64,000 nt of DNA, from contig JADKCC010000018.1 in assembly GCA_016714785.1 (NCBI GenBank), forward strand, positions 1 through 64,000. Reading direction: 5' to 3'. Below are positions 53,877 to 63,076 of this stretch, piece by piece; positions within the stretch are counted from its first letter, which is position 1, and each line of letters opens with the position of its first letter. The notes under the pieces are model-generated. The model was not told the origin of the DNA. It saw nothing but the letters and a program-made list of their open reading frames with translations, and ran no database searches. A program made the translations under genes and the position numbers. This DNA comes from Saprospiraceae bacterium. GTDB taxonomy: Bacteria; Bacteroidota; Bacteroidia; Chitinophagales; Saprospiraceae.

Positions 53877-54394
53877 ATGCCAATCATAAAGTCAGTTAAT
53901 GGGAAGTCTCCTGAAATGGGACAAGAATGTTATATTGCCGAAAATGCAACGATCGTTGGTGATGTCCAAATGGGTAATCAGTGTAGTGTATGGTTCAATG
54001 CTGTAATCAGAGAGGCGATGTAAATTTCATCAAAATGGGCAATAAAGTTAATGTACAAGATGGCGCAGTAATACATTGTACTTATCAAAAACATCCAACA
54101 CAGATTGGAAATAATGTTTCAATAGGCCATAATGCCATTGTACATGGATGTACTGTGCACGACAACGTTCTCATCGGTATGGGAGCAATAGTTATGGACA
54201 ATTGTGTCATTGAAAGCAATTCTATCATAGCAGCTGGCGCAGTAGTAACTCAAAATACCCATGTAGAATCAGGCACTATTTATGCAGGCGTACCAGCTAA
54301 AAAAGTGAAAGATATCAGCCAAGATCTCATATCAGGCGAAATAGATAGGATTGCCAATAATTACATTATGTACTCGGGGTGGTTTAAGGAGTAG
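53877..54394 (+). pseudogene. Gamma-class carbonic anhydrase-like protein, one frameshift
   Basis: From the ATG at 53877: CYIAENATIVGDVQMGNQCS, then VWFNAVIR. The frame then leaves at AGAGAGGCGATG near 54010-54020. The correct family text resumes as GDVNFIKMGNKVNVQDGAVI, with the zinc His residues in HCTYQKHPTQIGNNVSIGHN, then AGVPAKKVKDIS. Deleting two bases (AGAG to AG) restores AVIRGDVNF. The left-handed beta-helix is complete, about 170 residues. It is likely a YrdA/CaiE-type homologue. The slippage-type change suggests a sequencing error or a recent mutation. Confidence 0.88.
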
Positions 54395-54407
54395 TTTTGA
54401 AAATTAA

Positions 54408-54446
54408 ACTACAAGTAGTTAAAATATAAAGATAACTACTTGTAGT
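54408..54446. terminator. Bidirectional terminator
   Basis: ACTACAAGTAGTTA (54408-54421) and TAACTACTTGTAGT (54433-54446) form a perfect 14-bp stem with an 11-nt loop between convergent genes. Confidence 0.75.
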
Positions 54447-54476
54447 CGATCAATCTATACTATTCGTTAAATTTTG

Positions 54477-54964
54477 CTAATTTAAGCTGGCCACAAGTGT
54501 CTCACCATCTTCTTCAACATCTGGCAATATCTGAACTTCTATTACCTCATCGTTTTCAAACCATACCATGATACCTTCATCATCAGATTCTATCAATTCC
54601 AATTCAGGATTTTCTTCATCTGAGACATCTTCAACATTGGATATTTCTATGGTATGTTCTGCAAAAAGGTCCATGACTTCTTGTTTTTCCATTCCAACGA
54701 TCGACTTGCCGTGAAATGTAAAATATGGATCACTCACCGCAATAGACACCAATCTCCAGTCATAATCTGCATCAAAAACCAATGAAAATTCATGCTCATC
54801 GTAATGCCAAGACTCCAATTCATCATTAACCTCTTCTTCAAATCTGGAAGATTTTCTACATCATCGGGTTTTCCTGCTATTTTCTTAACCTCATCTCTGG
54901 TCATTCCAAACTTCAAGCACCCAATCCAACACTCAGGTATGATTTCTTTAATATTATTTTGCAT
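54477..54964 (-). pseudogene. BamE-like-motif hypothetical protein, one frameshift
   Basis: From the ATG at 54964: MQNNIKEIIPECWIGCLKFG, MTRDEVKKIAGKPDDVENLP. The frame is then lost near 54840 and resumes as VNDELESWHYDEHEFSLVFD and the acidic C-terminal part (VEDVSDEENPELELIESDDE) to 54477. The phrase 'L.FGMT..EV....GKPD' is the SmpA/BamE-type start motif, which recurs in unrelated small proteins. No signal peptide is evident. The function is unknown. Confidence 0.65.
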
Positions 54965-55087
54965 AATGTTTTTATTTACGCAAAGGTAAGGACTATATAT
55001 ATGTAAGATATAAAAATTCATACAAAAAGGTAATAAAATTTTCAAGTAAGGAAATGAAGTGATATTTTGCACTAAATTTTGATCAAT

Positions 55088-55987
55088 ATGGATACATTAT
55101 GGGGCATAGATTTAGGTGGAACCAAGATAGAAGGCATAATTTTAGATAAACATAACCTGAGAACCATCTCCAGATTAAGAGTACCAACAGAAGGTGACCA
55201 AGGATACCAGCATGTATTAAGCCAAATCAATAAGCTTATCGACATGCTTAAAGAAGATAGCGGTATCCAACCATTTAAAATAGGAATGGGTACACCTGGT
55301 ACACTCGACCCTATTCTAAACGTTATGAAAAATTGCAACAGTACCTCTCTAAATGGTAAAAATCTTAAAGCTGACCTCGAGACTCAAATAGGTATAACCT
55401 TTAACTTAAGCAATGACGCCAATTGTTTTGCTGTAGCGGAAACTAAGATGGGTATTATACCTGATAAAATGGTAGGTGCTGAAGTGGTTTTTGGTGTGAT
55501 CATGGGGACAGGTGTAGGTGGTGGATTAGTGGTAAATGGTAAAGTCATAGGTGGTCGGCAAGGTATTGGTGGTGAATGGGGACACAATTTTTTGGATGAA
55601 TCAGGAGGACTTTGTTATTGTGGAAAAGTAGGGTGTGTAGAGACCATCATCTCAGGACCGTCACTAGAAAGGTATTACAAAAGTATCAGTGGAGAAGCAT
55701 TAAAACTCAAAGAAATAACTATGCGATACAGAGAAGGTAATGACAACTTTGCAATAGAAACAATGGAAAGATTGTTTCACTATTTTGGTAAAGCGATATC
55801 AGTAGTTATTAATATAATTGATCCGGATGCAATAGTAATCGGTGGAGGTGTAGGAAATATTGACGAAATATACACAAATGGCATAGAAGAAGTTAAAAAA
55901 CATGTTTTCAATCACAGATTGGATACACAGTTCTTTAAGCCTAAATTAGGAGATTCCGCTGGAGTATTCGGGGCTGCCTTTTTATAA
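55088..55987 (+). CDS. ROK-family sugar kinase
   Basis: A 299-residue ROK protein from the ATG at 55088 (MDTLWGIDLGGTKIEGIILD). The ATP site DLGGTKIEG, sugar-binding MGTGVGGGLVVNGKVIGG and GIGGEWGHNFLDE, and the zinc Cys cluster CYCGKVGCVETIISG identify it. The late motif PDAIVIGGGVGNID is adenosine-binding. It is likely a glucokinase or N-acetylhexosamine kinase; there is no DNA-binding domain, so it is not a repressor. Confidence 0.93.
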   Translation: MDTLWGIDLGGTKIEGIILDKHNLRTISRLRVPTEGDQGYQHVLSQINKLIDMLKEDSGIQPFKIGMGTPGTLDPILNVMKNCNSTSLNGKNLKADLETQIGITFNLSNDANCFAVAETKMGIIPDKMVGAEVVFGVIMGTGVGGGLVVNGKVIGGRQGIGGEWGHNFLDESGGLCYCGKVGCVETIISGPSLERYYKSISGEALKLKEITMRYREGNDNFAIETMERLFHYFGKAISVVINIIDPDAIVIGGGVGNIDEIYTNGIEEVKKHVFNHRLDTQFFKPKLGDSAGVFGAAFL

Positions 55988-56074
55988 AAATTAAGAATAA
56001 GTTAAAAATGTTATTTTTATTTTGAAAATAAAACAGAATTAGCTTTTTCACGTTTAGTCTTAAGATATATCATT

Positions 56075-56554
56075 ATGAAGTCTTTGATCATTTTATTTTC
56101 GTTCATGAGTTGGTGGGTAAGTTGGCCAGAAGGTCACCCTACTTCTGATCAACAAAAACTAATGATTGATTCCGTCAACAAGATACGTCAAAAAGGCTGC
56201 TACTGTGGAAAGAGATTTATGAAACCAGTACAAAAAATAGAATGGAACGATAAATTGTACCAAAGTGCCCATGTGCAGGCTTCAGAAATGTATCAACATA
56301 ATTTTTTTGCACATTTTTCAAAAGAAGGACTGAATATAGGAGAAAGGCTGGAAAAAGCAGGCTATATTTGGATGGTGGCTGGAGAAAATCTTGGTGAAGG
56401 TCAAAAATCATTTGAAGAAGTACTCAATGACTGGCTAGCTAGTTATTCTCATTGTACCATGCTCATGCATCCAAAGGTCGAAGAGATGGCCGTAGCTAAA
56501 GTGGATAAGTATTGGGTGCAACATTTTGGCAAACAAATGCCTCTAAAAAATTAA
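56075..56554 (+). CDS. Secreted CAP-domain (SCP/PR-1) protein
   Basis: A 159-residue protein with a short signal-like N-terminus (MKSLIILFSFMSWWVSW), then a CAP domain: WNDKLYQSAHVQASEMYQHN, FFAHFSKEGLNIGERLEKAG, VAGENLGEGQKSFEEVLNDW and HCTMLMHPKVEEMAVAKVDK. The His and Glu residues of the CAP cavity are present. A Cys pair (GCYCGKR) precedes the domain. The substrate is unknown; bacterial CAP proteins are extracellular. Confidence 0.88.
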   Translation: MKSLIILFSFMSWWVSWPEGHPTSDQQKLMIDSVNKIRQKGCYCGKRFMKPVQKIEWNDKLYQSAHVQASEMYQHNFFAHFSKEGLNIGERLEKAGYIWMVAGENLGEGQKSFEEVLNDWLASYSHCTMLMHPKVEEMAVAKVDKYWVQHFGKQMPLKN

Positions 56555-56582
56555 CAACACATATATTTCGGACATCACGCTC

Positions 56583-57077
56583 TTATTCAAAATTGATAAG
56601 TACTTGATTTTTATCAACTGTGCTGCCTTTCATTACGGTTATAGATTTGACGATGCCATCTCCAGGAGACTTAAGTATATTTTCCATTTTCATAGCCTCT
56701 AGACTTAAAAGCTTGTCGCCATCATTTACTTGTTGTCCTATCTCCACAAAGACAGTCACAACCAAGCCCGGCATTGGAGAGCGTATTTCTTTAATAGAAT
56801 GTTTACTTACCGAAAGAAATCCCAAATCTTTGACCAAGTGGTCTATCGATTCATTAATCTTGATTTGATAATGATATCCATCTATATTAATCCTTGCTAT
56901 CTTCGTTTCTGCATCAAAACTTCTTAAAGCTGCAACAAAAACCTTATTATTAAATAAAAGTTTGAACTTATCCCCTTCTTGAGCAATAATTCGTACTTCA
57001 GCATTTTCCAGCATAGGATCATCAAAAGATGCAAAATGTTCAATATCAAAGGTTGTAACTAGAGTTGATGTTGTCAT
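56583..57077 (-). CDS. Biotin carboxyl carrier-type protein
   Basis: A 164-residue biotinyl-domain protein. The C-terminal ~75 residues hold PMPGLVVTVFVEIGQQVNDG, DKLLSLEAMKMEN (biotinylated Lys) and SPGDGIVKSITVMKGSTVDK. The N-terminal half is a beta-rich region as in Bacteroidota propionyl/acetyl-CoA carboxylase carrier subunits. The partner carboxylase genes are not in the window. It runs in the same direction as the AtpI-like genes upstream. Confidence 0.9.
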   Translation of the reverse strand: MTTSTLVTTFDIEHFASFDDPMLENAEVRIIAQEGDKFKLLFNNKVFVAALRSFDAETKIARINIDGYHYQIKINESIDHLVKDLGFLSVSKHSIKEIRSPMPGLVVTVFVEIGQQVNDGDKLLSLEAMKMENILKSPGDGIVKSITVMKGSTVDKNQVLINFE

Positions 57078-57085
57078 ATTATTTT

Positions 57086-57463
57086 TTAAGGTTTTTCATC
57101 TGCCAATCGTACCATAAACCAAGTCTCAAAAATAGTAAATGTAAGATATATACTCAAGAATGGTATGATAAATTTACCATCAGGTGGCTGATTTATTTCT
57201 TTGTAAATTAGTAACAGCATGATAGAACATACCATCTTAACTAACATATTTGTCAATGTGATGGAGATAAATAGTTGCTTATTGGTACTTTTTAATGACT
57301 TAGTAAGAAATACAAATAATAAAATACTCAAAACACCAAACATAGCTACTCCATAATAAGATATATCAACGTAATTTTTTTGATCTTCAAAGGTATAAAT
57401 ATAAAACAAGACAGGAAACAAAACCACAAGAGCTACTATTAAACCTTTAATGTAATATTTCAT
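57086..57463 (-). CDS. Membrane protein downstream of AtpZ
   Basis: A 125-residue protein with four predicted helices (IVALVVLFPVLFYIYTF, GVAMFGVLSILLFVFLT, ITLTNMLVKMVCSIMLLLIY, FIIPFLSIYLTFTIFETWFM). It overlaps the AtpZ-like gene by 4 bp. In many Bacteroidota this position lies between AtpZ and the ATP synthase a subunit, so it is probably an AtpI-like assembly factor (inference). The atp genes themselves are not present here. Confidence 0.65.
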   Translation of the reverse strand: MKYYIKGLIVALVVLFPVLFYIYTFEDQKNYVDISYYGVAMFGVLSILLFVFLTKSLKSTNKQLFISITLTNMLVKMVCSIMLLLIYKEINQPPDGKFIIPFLSIYLTFTIFETWFMVRLADEKP

Positions 57464-57681
57464 TTGGTATCTATCAGTTCTTTATACAACTTGTACATAA
57501 ATCCACCAAAAAAAACCACGACAAGGAGCAATGTAAAAATGGGTTTTGTCATATCCATTTTATTATCCAGCCATTTTCCTGCGAATATAGCAACCAAAAT
57601 CAATGCAGCAAACTGAAATCCAAGTCCCGAATACTTTAAGTATGAATTTTGTTTTCTCGAAGGCTGGGAAGATGGATCCAT
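57460..57681 (-). CDS. AtpZ/AtpI-family protein
   Basis: A 73-residue protein with two transmembrane helices (GLGFQFAALILVAIFAGKWL and IFTLLLVVVFFGGFMYKLYK). The pattern 'G..FQ...LI.....GKWLD...' is that of AtpZ, an ATP synthase accessory or Mg/Ca-channel-type subunit. It is coupled to the next membrane protein by a 4-bp overlap and preceded by bactofilin. Confidence 0.85.
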   Translation of the reverse strand: MDPSSQPSRKQNSYLKYSGLGFQFAALILVAIFAGKWLDNKMDMTKPIFTLLLVVVFFGGFMYKLYKELIDTK

Positions 57682-57703
57682 TTCAGAATATTACAAAAAG
57701 TTG

Positions 57704-58117
57704 TTATCCTTTGGCTTGTTGCTGACTTTGTACTAAAGGTTTAAGCTTTTGGCCTCCCATACTACAAGTACCATTAAATACTGCTCCAGTTTGCATAAAT
57801 ATTTTATCACAGATGATATCTCCATTTATCACACCCGTTTCTTTGACTGTCAGCAATTCCTTAACTATAAGATTGCCAGTATGAGTACCTTCTAAAATGG
57901 CATTTGCACAAGTTATATCACCTTCTATTTTGCCCTGTGGCCCTATTATGACTCTACCTTTGCAGTCTAGTTTCCCTACAAGGATACCATCTATTCTAAT
58001 ATCATTGGAAGCTATAATGTTGCCTGTAATCGTAGTGCCTTCTACTATACTATTGCTTACATTGGCAGATGGAGCAGGATTATTATTACTTTGTTTTTCA
58101 TTCTTATTTCCGAACAT
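57704..58117 (-). CDS. Bactofilin
   Basis: A 137-residue polymer-forming cytoskeletal protein. The central DUF583 beta-helix spans residues 25-120 (VEGTTITGNIIASNDIRIDG, KLDCKGRVIIGPQGKIEGDI, CDKIFMQTGAVFNGTCSMGG) with short disordered ends. It self-assembles without nucleotide and helps shape the cell or position proteins. The arrangement bactofilin-AtpZ is conserved in Bacteroidota (recalled). Confidence 0.93.
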   Translation of the reverse strand: MFGNKNEKQSNNNPAPSANVSNSIVEGTTITGNIIASNDIRIDGILVGKLDCKGRVIIGPQGKIEGDITCANAILEGTHTGNLIVKELLTVKETGVINGDIICDKIFMQTGAVFNGTCSMGGQKLKPLVQSQQQAKG

Positions 58118-58311
58118 AACTTAAACGGTTTTTTGATAGGAAGACTTTAATAATCTTCGCAATAAAATTTCACTTAAAATCTTGCAACAACATAAATTTC
58201 TTTAGCTAGATACTATATATTAGCATAAAACTAAAATAGTGATATGATTATGATCTTGTATATATTTTTAGGGGAAAACATACGTGACCTGGCTTACTAT
58301 TCTTAAATAAA

Positions 58312-59355
58312 TTAAAATCTAGGACAGTAAACTCCACGACTTTCTGGCCCACATATATTATACAACAATGAAAACTCAAATGCGCCGTTGGCAGGCGATG
58401 CTTGTCTAAGACCTGAAACGTTTATATCGTAACTAAAGCCTATACCAAAGTTTTCATAATTAAATCTAGAAGAAAGTATGACTGCATCTGAGTGAAGACC
58501 AGACTCCACTTTATTTCCAACTCTATACCAAGTACCTATCTCCCAAGACTGGTTGGTAGTACGTGACGGACCCATAGCAAATCTAAGGTTGGCTCCAGCA
58601 TTGAGTGATCTATGTGGACCTTGTGCCATATATACACCGAAAGGCAATAAAGATATTTTACGTTGCAACTCAAACTGCAGACCTGCATGCATAGTATATC
58701 TACTATATAAATCTACCACATCACCAAGGAAAGACACATTAGGTCTATTTAAATGGTGAATTGCTGCACCAAAATACCAATTAGTATTGTTGTCAATAAT
58801 ACTGAACCAAAGTAATCCTGCTGCGATATCTGCATACAAGAAGTCAAGGTCTTGAATTGTTTCGCCACTAGATGTGCCAGGATTAAATCCATTGACATCT
58901 ATTTGAGTAGGCCATCTCAAATCTTTATCACTGATACCTCTATTAGTCAATGCTGCATCAGCACCTATCACGAGATAACTAGCTTTCTTTCTATATCCTG
59001 CCATTTTTTTACTGTATGACAATGACATTCTACCTTGGGTGGTACCGAATCTAGACTCACCAGCCACATCGCCCCATATAGAACCACCGATACCAAAATA
59101 ATCTTCACGGCCTACCGGTATCTTCTGATCATAAGAAACAGAATAAGTATTATAAGCATTGGCCGCAAGGATAGCAGACCATTGATTACGATAATTGGCC
59201 ACCATTCTGGTCTTACAATTCATCACACCTGTTAAGGCAGGATTAAGATTAAGAGGTGACATATAAAACTGGGTAAAATGTATATCCTGAGCCGTCAAAG
59301 TGACCGAAGACAACACTATTAAAAGTAAACCGATTTTGGAAATTAACTTGTTCAT
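58312..59355 (-). CDS. PorP/SprF-family type IX secretion membrane protein
   Basis: A 347-residue outer-membrane beta-barrel. The signal peptide MNKLISKIGLLLIVLSSVTL is followed by the family start QDIHFTQFYMSPLNLNPALT and GVMNCKTRMVANYRNQW. Later parts include the alternating strands FGIGGSIWGDVAGESRFGTT and ENFGIGFSYDINVSGLRQAS. The C-terminus ends in an aromatic residue (CPRF). PorP/SprF proteins anchor type IX secretion or gliding components, and solitary copies are common. It is strong evidence for Bacteroidota. Confidence 0.95.
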   Translation of the reverse strand: MNKLISKIGLLLIVLSSVTLTAQDIHFTQFYMSPLNLNPALTGVMNCKTRMVANYRNQWSAILAANAYNTYSVSYDQKIPVGREDYFGIGGSIWGDVAGESRFGTTQGRMSLSYSKKMAGYRKKASYLVIGADAALTNRGISDKDLRWPTQIDVNGFNPGTSSGETIQDLDFLYADIAAGLLWFSIIDNNTNWYFGAAIHHLNRPNVSFLGDVVDLYSRYTMHAGLQFELQRKISLLPFGVYMAQGPHRSLNAGANLRFAMGPSRTTNQSWEIGTWYRVGNKVESGLHSDAVILSSRFNYENFGIGFSYDINVSGLRQASPANGAFEFSLLYNICGPESRGVYCPRF

Positions 59356-59492
59356 ATTAAAATAATTGTTAAAATGTGCTTAAAGAAGCTGTATTTTTAT
59401 TGCAAATGGAAGGCTAAAAATAGACATAAATTTTAAACTAGGGTATAAAGTTACCAAAAAAAATAAAAATCTCTTGAAATAATTTCAACGCC

Positions 59493-60584
59493 TTAGTTTT
59501 CAACTTTCCACTTTGCTCCAAATTTTTCTATCAACTCATTGTCATATTTGTCTGCTGCAGTTAGCAAGCTATTAAAAAGCTTCAACATCGTCTCGCTATT
59601 GATATATTGGTCGTATATGAGTAATGACAAAATTATATCCTGATCCTTCACAGAAAAGCTCAAGCCTTGCAAAACATAATTCTGCTGTAATAGATAATAA
59701 TACACTTTGTCAATATTACTTTCGGGTAGTGTGCACATATAAACATCTCCTACCAACAAGCCAGTTTTCTCATAATATGAAATATTGACTGTGGCACTGC
59801 CATTTTTTATAGACCAATTATTAGGTCCCTTTCGAGTCAATGCTACAGGGTATCCCAATTGACTTATCATATTTTCTATGCTTAAACAAACGCCATAAGG
59901 TTCATAATCTTCCAATAGTGAGATCATGGTGAGTGCCGTTCCGCAATTAACACAATGCGCAGAAATAATATGGTTGCCTTCAAAACTTATTTTTTTACAT
60001 GAAGGGCATCTCACTCCTTTCTTCCCTTTACCTTCATTGAAGTCCATAATACAAGATACCATATAAGTAATAGGAAGTGAAAAGCCAATCTTATTCCCAT
60101 TTTGAATTACAAAAGTATTAATACCAATCACCATACCTTTTGAATCTACTAATGGGCCGCCACTATTACCAGGATTTAGAGCAGCATCATGTTGGATATA
60201 TTTAACATCTTCTTCTTCGTGCAATAAACTAGATATAATACCCTGTGTAACGGTATATTTGAGTCCAAATGGATGACCAATCGCTATTACTTTATCGCCC
60301 TCATGAATCTTATCAAAATCGCCTATACTTACTGCTGACATTTCGTGTGATAATGGTGGCTTCAAAAAAGCAATGTCATATTTTGAATCTAAGTAAATAA
60401 TATCTGCAATCTCTTTTTCAAAGTTTTTACCTGCAATAACGACACTTTTGTTTCCTCTCACTACATGCTCGTTAGTGATGATCATCTCAAATGCTTTAAT
60501 GTAAAATCCTGTACCCGTGCTATAAGGTGTTGCTATTTGTACGATGGCACTTTCATATAAATTTATAATATCTCTTATATCCAT
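59493..60584 (-). CDS. S1C-type serine protease with zinc ribbon and YbjN-like tail
   Basis: A 363-residue trypsin-like protease (DegP/HtrA fold without PDZ). The catalytic triad is visible: His in MIITNEHVVRG, Asp in DSKYDIAFLK and Ser in LNPGNSGGPLVDSKG. A zinc ribbon follows at about 195-225 (CPSCK...HCVNCG), then a C-terminal alpha/beta domain (GLSFSVKDQDIILSLLIYDQ) resembling the YbjN/T3S-chaperone-like fold. No signal peptide was seen, so it may act in the cytoplasm. It lies 4 bp from the upstream hypothetical gene, in one operon. Confidence 0.85.
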   Translation of the reverse strand: MDIRDIINLYESAIVQIATPYSTGTGFYIKAFEMIITNEHVVRGNKSVVIAGKNFEKEIADIIYLDSKYDIAFLKPPLSHEMSAVSIGDFDKIHEGDKVIAIGHPFGLKYTVTQGIISSLLHEEEDVKYIQHDAALNPGNSGGPLVDSKGMVIGINTFVIQNGNKIGFSLPITYMVSCIMDFNEGKGKKGVRCPSCKKISFEGNHIISAHCVNCGTALTMISLLEDYEPYGVCLSIENMISQLGYPVALTRKGPNNWSIKNGSATVNISYYEKTGLLVGDVYMCTLPESNIDKVYYYLLQQNYVLQGLSFSVKDQDIILSLLIYDQYINSETMLKLFNSLLTAADKYDNELIEKFGAKWKVEN

Positions 60585-60588
60585 TCGA

Positions 60589-61911
60589 TCAGTATTCAGG
60601 GTACATAATGTTTCTTACCATCATAAGATAACTTCTACAGAATAAATGTATATCATCAAACTCTAAGTGGCTAATATCAACGTTTATATCTCCAAATTTT
60701 ACCTTATTTTCACGAATCACCTGTTTTATATCATTGACAATCAGTGTTTTATTTAATATTTTTTCTGATTTAAAAAAATTGAGATTAAAGCCTAAATTTT
60801 TGAAATAATCCCCTTCTGTAATCTTATAATATAATATCAAAAGTGCTTTGGACGGTTCGGGAAGTGCAAATGAATACAATGAAAATCCCACAACATAACC
60901 GCATATTGCCTTAGCATACACAAAATATCTATTTTCGTAATACCAATCATAATCAGTCATCTGAGCATCTATAATCTCCACTAATCTCTGATGACCTTCT
61001 GGCATCGCAGCGCCAAAAGTACTGCTTACTTCATATATTTGATTAGCAAAATCTTCATAAGATATTTTCTCAATAGATCTAATATCCTTAAGAATTGCCT
61101 TGTTTTTGTCATGAACTGAATGCAAATTATCATTAAAATACTGTTCATGTATATCTTTTACTTTTTCCATGATATTTCCTTCGGGTTTGATCAAGAAATC
61201 AATACGATACATTAAGTCCAATAAAAGATATGATATACCACCAGGATAAATTACAGGATTAAGTTTACCAAAGTCTATTTCTTTAATGACACTATTTACA
61301 GATTGCATTAGATACTTATACTTTATTTTGATTTCTGCGTCTGCAACTTGCCTTGTATGATGGTAATTAACAGGAGCTAAACCTTCGTATTCATACATGA
61401 GCACGTCATCCTTTCTATCTGCTTCTGTTGCTAACTCTTTAAGTGCTTGATATATTTTGTGTGGTGAACCATCCTCTACAAAGGTGTCAAATTTGAGACA
61501 AATACAATCATTATCTCCCAAAGCATACCTTGAATACTTAAGGTCAAAGTTATTTTCAAGCAAAAGTCTGAGCAAACCCAAATGACACTTTGTAATATAA
61601 ACAATTTTAGCCTCTGCCCTAAAAAATTGGTAATTGACTTCACCTTCTATGATCTTAGATCCTTGATATATGGAGAAACTTATCTTTCCGTTACTTTGTT
61701 TATAGTTTACATTTGATGCTGCATCATTAGACAAAAAGTCAAAGAAATGGGTGTACGCGGCTAGGTATTTTTCATTATCAAAATTGTCAATGGCTTTATC
61801 CCAGCTTTTATATTTTTCATCAGACTTGTAGGTATCTGTAAACCTACCAAATTGCATTTCTGGATCAGAAGGTTTAGAGTCTTGTTTAAATAATTTTGAA
61901 AAAATATTCAT
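60589..61911 (-). CDS. Hypothetical protein, operon partner of the S1C protease
   Basis: About 440 residues from the ATG at 61911 (MNIFSKLFKQDSKPSDPEMQ); an in-frame ATG six codons earlier is possible. Residues 50-150 (YKQSNGKISFSIYQGSKIIE, AKIVYITKCHLGLLRLLLEN, DNDCICLKFDTFVEDGSPHK) have the strand-helix pattern of a YbjN-like domain, similar to the tail of the downstream protease. A second such domain may lie at ~270-400. There is no signal peptide or membrane segment. The function is unknown, and the pairing suggests a joint role. Confidence 0.6.
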   Translation of the reverse strand: MNIFSKLFKQDSKPSDPEMQFGRFTDTYKSDEKYKSWDKAIDNFDNEKYLAAYTHFFDFLSNDAASNVNYKQSNGKISFSIYQGSKIIEGEVNYQFFRAEAKIVYITKCHLGLLRLLLENNFDLKYSRYALGDNDCICLKFDTFVEDGSPHKIYQALKELATEADRKDDVLMYEYEGLAPVNYHHTRQVADAEIKIKYKYLMQSVNSVIKEIDFGKLNPVIYPGGISYLLLDLMYRIDFLIKPEGNIMEKVKDIHEQYFNDNLHSVHDKNKAILKDIRSIEKISYEDFANQIYEVSSTFGAAMPEGHQRLVEIIDAQMTDYDWYYENRYFVYAKAICGYVVGFSLYSFALPEPSKALLILYYKITEGDYFKNLGFNLNFFKSEKILNKTLIVNDIKQVIRENKVKFGDINVDISHLEFDDIHLFCRSYLMMVRNIMYPEY

Positions 61912-61944
61912 TTTTACATTTTCATTCAATTATGCTTACTTTTT

Positions 61945-62892
61945 ATGATATTTCGTACCGAACTCCAACTTCCACCTTCTGAATTTAAGATCCAATATGA
62001 CCAGCAGATCTTACTATTAGGATCTTGCTTTTCACAAAATATTGGAGAGCGATTGCAAAAATATAAATTTAAATCAATATCTAATCCTTTTGGAACAATC
62101 TTCCATCCTATTGCGATTGCTAAATTGATAGATTATATCGTTCAAAATTGTAAAATTAAAAATGATGAACTCATCAACGCACAAAGTGTTTTCGTTCATC
62201 CTAATTTCCACAGCAATTTGGGAAATATTGACCGCAAGAAAGCTGCAAAACAAATAAATCATACGATTTTGACCACTCACCAACAAATGAAAGATATCAA
62301 ATACATTTTTATTACTTTGGGTACATCAATTGGGTATAGACAAAAAAATACAGGTCATATTGTTGCCAATTGTCACAAGCTTCCAGCCGACATGTTTCAA
62401 AAAGAAGACACTACTATAGAACTATGTTTAAAAAGTCTTGGCCATGCTTTTGAACAAATATTACAACTTAATAATCAAGTAAAAATTATATTGACAGTAA
62501 GCCCTGTCAGACATATTAAGGATGGCATAATAGAAAATTCTAGAAGCAAAGCAAAACTTATAACTGTTTCAGAAACAATGGAAACATTGTACGAAAACGT
62601 AAGCTATTTTCCAGCTTATGAATGGATGATGGACGATCTAAGAGACTATCGCTTTTATGAGAAAGACCTTATTCATCCCAGTGAACAGGCGATTGACTAT
62701 ATCTGGGAAAAATTCTGTTTTCATTATTTTGATGAAAATACAGTATATATCATGCAAAAAATAGAAAAAATAAATAGAGCTGTCTCACACCGACCATTTA
62801 ATCCTACATCAAAGGAGCATATTGACTTTTTAACAAAGGTTGAAGAGGACAGAATGAATTTGATGCAAATTTATCCTTGGATGAAGATTTAG
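61945..62892 (+). CDS. GSCFA-domain protein
   Basis: A 315-residue SGNH-hydrolase-like protein named for its motif, here LLLGSCFSQNIGERLQKYKF. Other family features are NPFGTIFHPIAIAKLIDYIV, IFITLGTSIGYRQKNTGHIV, NCHKLPADMF, ILTVSPVRHIKDGIIENSRS and DLIHPSEQAIDYIWEKF (Asp-His pair). It is typical of Bacteroidota and Alphaproteobacteria, with an unknown substrate. It is divergent from the S1C operon with 33 bp between starts. Confidence 0.93.
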   Translation: MIFRTELQLPPSEFKIQYDQQILLLGSCFSQNIGERLQKYKFKSISNPFGTIFHPIAIAKLIDYIVQNCKIKNDELINAQSVFVHPNFHSNLGNIDRKKAAKQINHTILTTHQQMKDIKYIFITLGTSIGYRQKNTGHIVANCHKLPADMFQKEDTTIELCLKSLGHAFEQILQLNNQVKIILTVSPVRHIKDGIIENSRSKAKLITVSETMETLYENVSYFPAYEWMMDDLRDYRFYEKDLIHPSEQAIDYIWEKFCFHYFDENTVYIMQKIEKINRAVSHRPFNPTSKEHIDFLTKVEEDRMNLMQIYPWMKI

Positions 62893-63076
62893 TTCGTTAA
62901 AATATAATCGGTGGAATATTCATCTAAAATTACGAAAAATAAATAATGAATGACAAAATACTCATGCAAATAGAAATAGATGATCAATGTTAAAATTGAT
63001 GTCCCCTGTTTAGACAATCGTATGTTTTTCGATATTAATTTATCAACGAATCGGCCAAGTATATTTTATGGCATAT

